This document shows positions 26,881 to 36,317 of a DNA stretch of 59,719 nucleotides, one piece after another. The notes beneath the pieces are model-generated. The model was not told where the DNA came from and did not search any database. It was given only the letters and a program-made list of their open reading frames with translations. Origin of the DNA: an uncultured Tenacibaculum sp. (GTDB lineage Bacteria > Bacteroidota > Bacteroidia > Flavobacteriales > Flavobacteriaceae); the NCBI GenBank assembly GCA_947496185.1, contig CANMCD010000020.1:1-59719 (forward strand), in the 5' to 3' direction. The number at the start of each line of letters is the position of its first letter. The stretch's first letter is position 1. Position numbers and translations under genes: made by a program.

Positions 26881-29274
26881 ATGAAAAAAAATTTTTATTT
26901 ATTTATTTTACTGTTAACATGTGTTGTTTATTCTCAAAAGAAAAATAATGGAGAAATAAATGGCTATGTTTTAGATAAAAAAAATAAACTCCCCATCCCT
27001 TATGTATCCATTGCCTGTAAATCATTAAATGATAAAATTATTACTGGTGGAATTACTGACGAAAAAGGAAAATTTACGATAAAAAAACTCCCCTATGATT
27101 CCATAAAGATAGAAGTTAAATTTATAGGATTTAAACCTTTTTCTAAAAAAATTCGAATACAAAAATCAGCTCCTAAAATCAATCTAAAAAAAATATTTTT
27201 AACAGAAGACCTGACTCATTTAGAAAACATTGAAGTCAGAGCCGAGGACACTAATATAATTAATAAAATTGACAAAAAAATTATTAATGTAGGTAAGGAT
27301 CTTGTTGCTATCGGAGGTAACTCTTTACAAATGCTACAAAATGTTCCATCTATTGATATTAATTTACTTACTGGAACTTTTAGCTTGCGAGGCAATGAAA
27401 ATGTCCAGATTTTGATTAATGGAAAGCCTTCAAATATGGATACGACACAATTATTACGGCAAATCCCTTCATCAATGATCAAACAAATAGAAATAATTAC
27501 CGCTCCTTCTGCAAAGTATAACCCTGAAGGAATGAGTGGAATAATTAATTTTATTTTGAAAAAAAATATGAAACTTAATTTAAACGGAACTGTTTCTTTT
27601 GGAACTGAATACAGTAAGAATATAAGATATATTGGTTCTACAAATATGAATTACAACTCAGGGAAGGTAAATTTCTACGGAAATTATAACCTTGAAGTTG
27701 GGAAGTACTCAACGATAAAGACCTTAGACAGAATAGATAAAAACTTATATCAGAAGTTTGGGTTTTTAGACGATTCTAGCAACCATTCTTTTAGAATTGG
27801 AGCTGACTTTTTCTTAAACAAGAAGAATACATTATCAATTTACACCAATCAAAATATAGCGAATTCGATACTCATAAATAAAATAAGTACCAGTATTAAT
27901 AACTCAGAAACACAAGCTATAAACCTGAATGATTATATAGAATCAGAACAGGTGTATAACATTGATTATAAACTTATTTTTAATGATACTGAAAATTTAG
28001 AAATTGAAGCAAATTATGCTGTAAATAAAAACCCTCAAACATCAATAAATAGACATATGCAAGAGCCATTTAATCAGCTAGTTAGCTACAACAACAATAT
28101 TACTGACACTCGTAAATATTGGCTAATTAATATTGATTATACAACGATTAGCTTTAATGATATATTGCTAGAATTAGGACTAGAATACCGTGATCAAGAA
28201 ACAGAAAGTACTATTGAAACAGATCAATTAGTTGAAGTAGACACAACTCCTATTAGTGTTGAAAAAAAAGGAAATACTTTTTTTGATTACACTAGAAAAA
28301 TGTTTTCAGGATATTTTAATATAAATAAAGAATTTAAAAATTTTTCTTTCCAAACAGGGCTTAGGCTGGAAAGCTTTATCGTTAATGGTGTTTTTTATAA
28401 CACACAAGAAAATAAAGAATCTTTGTACACTGAAGAAATATTCAGTCTCTACCCTTCAGCTTCTTTGATTTATAATCTTTCAGAAAAAAATGATATTCAA
28501 TTTGCATATAGTAGAAGAGTTGACAGACCCTCAATGTATCAATTATCACCGATTCAAGAATGGGTATCTCCTTTGACAATTGCTGAAGGTAATCAAGAAT
28601 TAACACCACAATTCACTAATTCTTATGAATTAAACTTTTCTAGAAACTTCACCAAAGGAAGCTACACCATTGGGGCTTTCTACCGTAGAATATACAACAA
28701 AATTGGAAGGACTATTGATAAACACCCAATAAGTCAGGATAAACAAATTTGGTCCTTTGGCAACTATACCAAAGCCGATAGTTATGGTATTGAGTTCTTC
28801 GGGTCGTATAAAATTACTTCATGGTGGAAAGCTTTCCCTAGAATAGAAGCATATGAGCAAAACTCAACAGGTATTATAAATGGTAAAGTAGAGATGGTAA
28901 CAAATACTTTATTTAAAGCAGGAATTAGCAATAATTTTAAAGCTCATAAAAAATTAAAATTACAATTGAACCTTAATTACAGAGGGGAAAGCAAAAACAT
29001 TCAATTTGAAATTGAACCATATACCAGAATAGACCTAGCAGCCAGCCTAGCCGTATTAAATAAAAGAGGCACAATACAAGCAAGAGCTATAGACCTTTTT
29101 AATCAAGTTAACTATGATTTTACCTCTACAAACCCCTTTCCTCAAAGAGGAAATCTAAACCTTGAATACAATCAAGTATACTTAGAATTTACTTATAATT
29201 TTGGAGGCTCTAAAGTTAAATCTAGAGAAAGAAGAGAACGAGACCCTAACGAAACTGAAGGAGGTATTCTGTAA
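26881..29274 (+). CDS. TonB-dependent receptor-like outer membrane beta-barrel protein
   Basis: A 797-residue outer membrane protein. Order: signal peptide (1-18), CarboxypepD_reg-like domain (about 25-105), plug domain (about 125-215, including ENVQILINGKPSNMDTTQLL and TAPSAKYNPEGMSGIINFIL), and a C-terminal OMP_b-brl_3-type barrel (about 370-797). The basic/acidic tail after the last strand (KSRERRERDPNETEGG) is typical of this flavobacterial family. It is divergent from the MerR gene and convergent with the cholesterol oxidase. The substrate is unknown. It lacks the neighbours expected of a siderophore or SusC-type receptor, so I do not assign it to the siderophore. Confidence 0.8.
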   Translation: MKKNFYLFILLLTCVVYSQKKNNGEINGYVLDKKNKLPIPYVSIACKSLNDKIITGGITDEKGKFTIKKLPYDSIKIEVKFIGFKPFSKKIRIQKSAPKINLKKIFLTEDLTHLENIEVRAEDTNIINKIDKKIINVGKDLVAIGGNSLQMLQNVPSIDINLLTGTFSLRGNENVQILINGKPSNMDTTQLLRQIPSSMIKQIEIITAPSAKYNPEGMSGIINFILKKNMKLNLNGTVSFGTEYSKNIRYIGSTNMNYNSGKVNFYGNYNLEVGKYSTIKTLDRIDKNLYQKFGFLDDSSNHSFRIGADFFLNKKNTLSIYTNQNIANSILINKISTSINNSETQAINLNDYIESEQVYNIDYKLIFNDTENLEIEANYAVNKNPQTSINRHMQEPFNQLVSYNNNITDTRKYWLINIDYTTISFNDILLELGLEYRDQETESTIETDQLVEVDTTPISVEKKGNTFFDYTRKMFSGYFNINKEFKNFSFQTGLRLESFIVNGVFYNTQENKESLYTEEIFSLYPSASLIYNLSEKNDIQFAYSRRVDRPSMYQLSPIQEWVSPLTIAEGNQELTPQFTNSYELNFSRNFTKGSYTIGAFYRRIYNKIGRTIDKHPISQDKQIWSFGNYTKADSYGIEFFGSYKITSWWKAFPRIEAYEQNSTGIINGKVEMVTNTLFKAGISNNFKAHKKLKLQLNLNYRGESKNIQFEIEPYTRIDLAASLAVLNKRGTIQARAIDLFNQVNYDFTSTNPFPQRGNLNLEYNQVYLEFTYNFGGSKVKSRERRERDPNETEGGIL

Positions 29275-29296
29275 AAAGTATTCCTCCTTTTTCTTC
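29258..29296 (+). terminator. Terminator overlapping the end of the outer membrane protein gene
   Basis: Arms AAGGAGGTAT (29258-29267) and ATTCCTCCTT (29280-29289) pair with one mismatch. The stop codon lies in the loop and a T-rich tail follows. Confidence 0.65.
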
Positions 29297-29321
29297 ATCT
29301 AGTAATACCCTTAAACCTGTA

Positions 29322-30971
<1,650 letters not shown>

Positions 30972-31011
30972 TTATGATTATTTACATTATACCTCTACTT
31001 GAAAATATTTT

Positions 31012-31029
31012 ACACTAAATATATAGTGT
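31012..31029. promoter_or_regulatory. Palindrome upstream of the cholesterol oxidase gene
   Basis: ACACTAAATATATAGTGT has perfect 6-bp arms (ACACTA/TAGTGT) around a 6-nt centre. It lies 44 nt before the oxidase start and is placed like an operator; the minus-strand TATATTTA within it resembles a -7 box. Confidence 0.4.
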
Positions 31030-31236
31030 GCATTATTCTAATCTTATATACGTTTAATAATTATCATACTAAAAGACATAAACTTTATGAAAACTTAAAC
31101 AGGAGAATTATAATTCAGAGGAACCTAAAATTTAGAAGTCTACCTAAAAAAATTAAGACCACTAATATAATCATTATTAAACAATTATACAATTGAAGAG
31201 ATCATACAAGCTCCTCCCTACTATAGTAAAAGCGTA

Positions 31237-31467
31237 ATGAAAATCATTAGAAATGAAATTGCGAATGAATACACCTTGGACGATATTGATAGAAAAATAC
31301 TGTATGAATTATCTATAGGAAACAAAATGAAGAAACTACCTGAAGTGATACCTCTATCTTTTGCTGGAATACAGAAAAGGAAACGACAGATAGCAAAAAT
31401 TTTTGGTGTTGATAGTCATGATGATCGAGAATTAATACTCACAGCAAGAAATAAAGGTTTTTTATAA
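31237..31467 (+). CDS. Small LuxR/GerE-like helix-turn-helix protein
   Basis: A 76-residue protein equal to only the DNA-binding end of Bacteroidota response regulators. LDDIDRKILYELSIGNKMKKLPEVIPLSFAG is the first part of the HTH, split here by its turn, followed by the recognition helix IQKRKRQIAKIFGV and the usual ending DRELILTARNKGFL. No receiver or sensor domain is attached and no histidine kinase is adjacent. It precedes the acyl-CoA carboxylase gene by about 55-70 nt in the same direction. It is either a free-standing regulator or the remnant of a larger one. Confidence 0.65.
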   Translation: MKIIRNEIANEYTLDDIDRKILYELSIGNKMKKLPEVIPLSFAGIQKRKRQIAKIFGVDSHDDRELILTARNKGFL

Positions 31468-31535
31468 GTCTATTTTTTAAGTTGAAAAGGTATTAGTATT
31501 TTAGCAATCGCTTACGAATAATGACAACATTTTAT

Positions 31536-33164
31536 ATGGATCTTACCTTTAATAAAAACGAAGACTACAATAGACTCTTAGTTTCAGAATTAAAAAGAAA
31601 ATTAGCCAAAGTAAAGCTTGGCGGTGGTCAAAAAAGAATAGACAAACTTCATGAAAAAGGAAAAATGACCGCTAGAGAACGTATTGACTATCTTTTAGAT
31701 AAAGACAGTAAATCTGTAGAAATAGGTGCCTTTGCAGGAGAGGGTATGTATTCAGAACATGGAGGCTGTCCCTCGGGAGGTGTTGTTGTAAAAATTGGTT
31801 ATATTGAAGGTAAACAATGTATTGTCGTTGCTAATGATGCAACTGTAAAAGCAGGTGCATGGTTTCCTATTACTGGAAAAAAGAACTTAAGAGCTCAAGA
31901 AATAGCAATTGAAAATAGATTACCAATTATTTATCTCGTAGATTCAGCAGGGGTATACCTTCCTATGCAAGATGAGATTTTTCCTGATAAAGAACATTTT
32001 GGTAGAATATTTAGAAATAATGCGAAAATGAGTAGCATGGGGATAACTCAGATTGCTGCAGTTATGGGAAGTTGTGTTGCAGGAGGTGCTTACCTCCCTA
32101 TTATGAGTGATGAGGCTTTAATTGTAAATAAAACTGGAAGCATATTCTTAGCAGGAAGCTATCTAGTAAAAGCAGCCATTGGTGAAACTATTGATAATGA
32201 GACACTGGGAGGAGCTACAACCCACTGTGAAATTTCTGGAGTAACTGATTATAAGGCAGAAGATGATAAAGATGCATTAGATACCATTAGAAACATAATT
32301 GATAAAATTGGTGATTATAATAAGGCCGGTTTTAGTAAAAAACAGTCCTATCCACCTAAAGAAGATGAAAATGAAATCTTCGGTATATTACCAAAAGCTC
32401 GTCATGAGCAATACGATATGCTAGAAATTATTAAAAGATTGGTGGATAACTCTGAATTTGAACCCTACAAAGAAGGCTATGGCCAAACTATAATTACTGG
32501 GTATGCACGTATTGATGGTTGGGCCGTTGGAATTGTTGCTAATCAAAGAAAATTAGTAAAGACTAAAAAGGGAGAAATGCAATTTGGCGGTGTAATCTAT
32601 AACGACTCTGCCGACAAAGCCACTCGTTTTATCGCGAATTGTAATCAGAAAAAAATACCTCTTGTCTTTTTACAGGATGTTACTGGGTTTATGGTTGGAA
32701 GTAAATCAGAACACGGAGGTATTATAAAAGACGGTGCTAAAATGGTGAATGCTGTTAGTAATTCCGTAGTACCAAAATTTACCATTATTATAGGAAACTC
32801 TTATGGAGCAGGTAATTATGCCATGTGTGGAAAAGCATATGATCCTAGGTTAATTGTAGCTTGGCCAAGTGCTGAATTGGCTGTTATGAGTGGTTCATCT
32901 GCAGCCAAAGTACTTCTCCAAATTGAAACCGCTGCCCTAAAGAAAAAAGGGGAAGAAATTACCCCTGAAAAAGAAAAAGAATTATTTGATAAAATAAAAT
33001 CCCGATACGATAAACAAATTTCACCTTATTATGCGGCTTCTAGAATATGGACTGACGCAGTTATCAATCCAATAGATACCCGAAAATGGATTTCTATGGG
33101 AATTGAGGCAGCCGATCACGCTCCTATCGAGAAACCGTTTAATTTAGGAGTAATTCAGGTTTAA
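31536..33164 (+). CDS. Acyl-CoA carboxylase, carboxyltransferase (beta) subunit
   Basis: The biotin-dependent carboxyltransferase subunit of propionyl-CoA or methylcrotonyl-CoA carboxylase type. The N-terminal crotonase-like half includes KMTARERIDYLLD and YLVDSAGVYLPMQ. The C-terminal half includes VFLQDVTGFMVG and IIGNSYGAGNYAM, which bind acyl-CoA and carboxybiotin. The frame is open from an ATG at 31521, but the family N-terminus begins with MDLTFNKNED, so I prefer 31536 (542 residues). The alpha (biotin) subunit is not adjacent. The AGNYAMCG pattern leans toward methylcrotonyl-CoA carboxylase, so leucine degradation is possible; substrate not certain. Confidence 0.82.
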   Translation: MDLTFNKNEDYNRLLVSELKRKLAKVKLGGGQKRIDKLHEKGKMTARERIDYLLDKDSKSVEIGAFAGEGMYSEHGGCPSGGVVVKIGYIEGKQCIVVANDATVKAGAWFPITGKKNLRAQEIAIENRLPIIYLVDSAGVYLPMQDEIFPDKEHFGRIFRNNAKMSSMGITQIAAVMGSCVAGGAYLPIMSDEALIVNKTGSIFLAGSYLVKAAIGETIDNETLGGATTHCEISGVTDYKAEDDKDALDTIRNIIDKIGDYNKAGFSKKQSYPPKEDENEIFGILPKARHEQYDMLEIIKRLVDNSEFEPYKEGYGQTIITGYARIDGWAVGIVANQRKLVKTKKGEMQFGGVIYNDSADKATRFIANCNQKKIPLVFLQDVTGFMVGSKSEHGGIIKDGAKMVNAVSNSVVPKFTIIIGNSYGAGNYAMCGKAYDPRLIVAWPSAELAVMSGSSAAKVLLQIETAALKKKGEEITPEKEKELFDKIKSRYDKQISPYYAASRIWTDAVINPIDTRKWISMGIEAADHAPIEKPFNLGVIQV

Positions 33165-33193
33165 AACGTTAAACCAATTAAAAGCATCAGTAC

Positions 33194-35188
33194 ATGAAAA
33201 AAAAGCTATTCATTGGTATAACCACACTCCTATTGCTTTTTATCGCTTACCAAGTATTCATTTTTACTTCGGCTAGTGAAAACAATATCAATCCTATATA
33301 CCTTATACCTAAGGATGCGGTGTTTGTAATTGATACAGAACGCCCCATAGATACTTGGGATGAAATTAGTAATAGTATCATATGGAAACACCTTCAAAAA
33401 AACACCTATTTTAAAGAAGTAACGAAAAGTTTAAATACACTTGATAAAACCTTTCAAAAACAGAAAAAGTTAATCGAACAGGTAGGAGAAAGGGATTTGC
33501 TGGTGTCCATTCATGTATATAAACCCAAAACTTATGGACTTTTCTATACCGTAGATTTACAAAAATTTTCAAAATTGAAATTTTTACAGAGCTCTATAGC
33601 AAAGTTAGCTGGTGAAGGATTTAATGTTACAAAACGAACATACAAGAACCATGAAATCATTGAAGTTTACGATAAAAAAGAACGAAAAACTTTATATCTA
33701 AGTTTCATACAAAATCAACTTATTGCTTCATATATACATTCCTTAGTTGAAAATTCTATTGAGCAATATAATTCTCCTGTAATTGGCCGTGACAATAATT
33801 TTATTGAAATAAATCAGGAAACCCCCGAAGAAGGCTTTTTTAAGTTATTTATTCAATACAAATATCTGAATAAGTATTTAGCATGTTTTTCTAATAATAT
33901 GAATTATCCAATGCTTGAAACAATTCAAAAATCATGGTTATATTCAGGACTTGATATTGGTTTAAAAGAAAATAGTATCATTCAAGCAGAAGGATACACC
34001 AATTTCTTATCTTCTTCGGACAACTATTTAACCGCCTTACAAAAATCAGGAAAAGCCAAACGATCTATTGCTAAAATAGCTCCGAAAAACACGGCACTTT
34101 ATCTTAGTTTTGCCTTTGATAGTTTTGATGAATTCTATCAGAATTTTCAATTACTACAAAAGGAAAACAAGGCAAGTTTTGAAGGGTATACTAAGCAGGT
34201 TTCAGAAGTAGAAAACAGATTGAATATTTCAGTAAAGGAAGATGTCTACAGCTGGATTGGTGATGAAATTGCCTTATTACATATTGATGATGCCATTTCA
34301 AAAAAACAAAAAAATATCGCCTTAGTTTTGAAGACAAAAGATATTACCAAGGCTACTGAAAAACTAAAACATATCGTTACCAAGATTAAAGAAAAAACAC
34401 CGTTAAAATTTAAACAATTGAATTACCACGGACATACTATCAATTACTTAGACCTTAAAGGTTTTTTCAAAATGATTGCTGGGAATTTATTTGAAAAAAT
34501 GGAAAAACCCTATTTTACAATTTTAGATGAGTATGTAGTTTTTAGTAACAGTCCAAATACATTAAAAGAGATTATCAATACGCAACGAATTGGATACACC
34601 TTAGCTTCTGATCAAAAGTTTATTGAATTTAACGATCAATTTGATGAAGCATCAAGTATTTTTGGCTATATCAATACTCCTTATATTTACAATGATTTAA
34701 TTAGTTTATCAGATACACAAACTCGAAAATCTATTCAAAAAAACAAGGAGTATATTACTTCGTTTTCTCAAATGGGATTTCAATTAATTTCAAAAGGTAC
34801 TTTTTTTGAAAACTACATAACAATAGCTTATGAAGACCCCAAAACTTTAAAGCAGGATATTTTAGCAGACAAAAAACTAAAAAAGGAATTATTAAACTCT
34901 TTAAAAGAAAAAGAAGTTACTACAGCGGTTAATGAAAATACTATTTTTGAATTACCAGAAATTTTCCCAAACGATTTGAGTGCATCAGTATTTATTAAAA
35001 GATATGATGACGGAGCTGTTGAGTTTTCAGTAGAACTTAAAAACGGGCGTAAACATGGAGATTATAGGGCATATTTCCCAAATGGAGAATTGAAAATGAA
35101 AGGAAAATACAAAAATGATGTACAAACAGGCACTTGGAAAGCTTATGATGAAAACAGTGGAGATCTCTTATTCAAAAAACGATTTTAA
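33194..35188 (+). CDS. DUF3352-like envelope protein with C-terminal MORN repeats
   Basis: A 664-residue protein with an N-terminal membrane anchor or signal (6-26), a long mixed alpha/beta region (about 35-590) resembling Bacteroidota DUF3352-like proteins, and two MORN-type repeats at the end (GRKHGDYRAYFPNGELKMKG and the following KNDVQTGTWKAYDE). The bulk should be outside the cytoplasm. MORN repeats in this phylum occur on surface or antitoxin-like YwqK proteins. Function unknown. The 3' end contains the upstream part of the yebC promoter region. Confidence 0.55.
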   Translation: MKKKLFIGITTLLLLFIAYQVFIFTSASENNINPIYLIPKDAVFVIDTERPIDTWDEISNSIIWKHLQKNTYFKEVTKSLNTLDKTFQKQKKLIEQVGERDLLVSIHVYKPKTYGLFYTVDLQKFSKLKFLQSSIAKLAGEGFNVTKRTYKNHEIIEVYDKKERKTLYLSFIQNQLIASYIHSLVENSIEQYNSPVIGRDNNFIEINQETPEEGFFKLFIQYKYLNKYLACFSNNMNYPMLETIQKSWLYSGLDIGLKENSIIQAEGYTNFLSSSDNYLTALQKSGKAKRSIAKIAPKNTALYLSFAFDSFDEFYQNFQLLQKENKASFEGYTKQVSEVENRLNISVKEDVYSWIGDEIALLHIDDAISKKQKNIALVLKTKDITKATEKLKHIVTKIKEKTPLKFKQLNYHGHTINYLDLKGFFKMIAGNLFEKMEKPYFTILDEYVVFSNSPNTLKEIINTQRIGYTLASDQKFIEFNDQFDEASSIFGYINTPYIYNDLISLSDTQTRKSIQKNKEYITSFSQMGFQLISKGTFFENYITIAYEDPKTLKQDILADKKLKKELLNSLKEKEVTTAVNENTIFELPEIFPNDLSASVFIKRYDDGAVEFSVELKNGRKHGDYRAYFPNGELKMKGKYKNDVQTGTWKAYDENSGDLLFKKRF

Positions 35189-35189
35189 A

Positions 35190-35220
35190 TTGTAAAATTT
35201 TACAGCAATAATTACATTTG
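35190..35220 (+). promoter_or_regulatory. yebC promoter with an internal palindrome
   Basis: TTG (35190-35192), a 20-nt spacer and TACATTTG (35213-35220) give a start near 35227, about 19 nt before the yebC ATG. A perfect 14-bp palindrome, TGTAAAATTTTACA (35191-35204), lies at the -33 side of the spacer and looks like an operator. Confidence 0.6.
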
Positions 35221-35245
35221 TAAGCATAAATATAACTATCTAATA

Positions 35246-35962
35246 ATGGGAAGAGCATTTGAATTTAGAAAAGCAAGAAAAATGAAACGTTGGGCTGCCA
35301 TGGCTAAAACTTTTACCCGTATTGGTAAAGATATCGTAATGGCTGTTAAAGAGGGTGGTCCTAACCCTGAAACAAACTCACGCTTGCGCGTTGTGATTCA
35401 AAATGCAAAGGCTGCCAATATGCCTAAAGATAATGTTGAACGGGCTATAAAAAAAGCTTCTGATAAAACAACAGAAAACTATAAAGAAGTACTCTTCGAA
35501 GGTTATGCGCCTCATGGAGTTGCTATATTAGTTGAAACGGCTACTAATAATAACAATCGAACTGTAGCAAATGTTAGAGCTGCTTTTAATAAATGTAATG
35601 GAAACTTAGGTACATCTGGTTCTGTTGCCTTTATGTTTGATCATACCGTTAACTTTCGAATCAACGAAGCTTCTTTAAAAACAGACTTAGAAGAGTTTGA
35701 ACTAGAAATGATCGAATTTGAAGTAGAAGAAGTCTTTAAAGATGAAGACGGAATTTTGATTTATGCGCCGTTTGAGCAGTTTGGTGCTATTCAAAAATAT
35801 TTAGAAGAAAATAATCTGGAAATTTTGTCTTCTGAGTTCGAAAGAATTCCAACTACAACTACTAAATTAAATACTGAACAACAAGAAGAAGTAGAAAAAT
35901 TATTAGAGAAGTTAGAAGAAGATGACGATGTTAATAATGTATATCACAGTATGGAGATGTAG
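35246..35962 (+). CDS. yebC: YebC/PmpR-family protein
   Basis: A 238-residue member of the TACO1/YebC/PmpR family, starting MGRAFEFRKARKMKRWAAMAKTF (the conserved N-terminus, here split from the following helix) and continuing with GPNPETNSRLRVVIQNAKAANMPKDNVERAI in the family order. Family members are reported as DNA-binding regulators and, more recently, as translation factors that help ribosomes through proline-rich stretches. It is monocistronic, with its own promoter and terminator. The acidic C-terminal end (EEVEKLLEKLEEDDD) is normal for the family. Confidence 0.9.
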   Translation: MGRAFEFRKARKMKRWAAMAKTFTRIGKDIVMAVKEGGPNPETNSRLRVVIQNAKAANMPKDNVERAIKKASDKTTENYKEVLFEGYAPHGVAILVETATNNNNRTVANVRAAFNKCNGNLGTSGSVAFMFDHTVNFRINEASLKTDLEEFELEMIEFEVEEVFKDEDGILIYAPFEQFGAIQKYLEENNLEILSSEFERIPTTTTKLNTEQQEEVEKLLEKLEEDDDVNNVYHSMEM

Positions 35963-35983
35963 CATTTCTGTCTAAAAAATATA

Positions 35984-36025
35984 TAAAGAGCGAGATTTTC
36001 TAAAAATGAATTTCTCGCTTTTTTA
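35984..36025 (+). terminator. Terminator after yebC
   Basis: AGCGAGA (35989-35995) pairs with TCTCGCT (36013-36019), extended by A/T pairs outside the stem, and is followed by a run of T on the plus strand. Confidence 0.65.
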
Positions 36026-36059
36026 ACGGATACGCTTTTTGATTAGGTATCAATAAAAC

Positions 36060-36222
<163 letters not shown>

Positions 36223-36317
36223 TATAAAGCTTTCTTTTTATAAAATTTTCTTTCTAGTAGGTAATTTAACTACAATAGAATTTTTAAACCCTATTATGCT
36301 ATTAAGGATTAATCAAT

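Noticed and set aside
26881-29274. Outer membrane receptor-like protein as the missing siderophore receptor
   Set aside because: It is an OMP_b-brl_3-type barrel separated from the siderophore operon by the light cluster, on the other strand, and lacks the shared 23-nt motif. Nothing in its sequence points to hydroxamate uptake.
30999-31196. A 65-codon open frame between the cholesterol oxidase and the small HTH gene
   Set aside because: The composition is that of AT-rich noncoding DNA, with no domain, no promoter and no recognisable start context; it overlaps the palindrome upstream of the oxidase.
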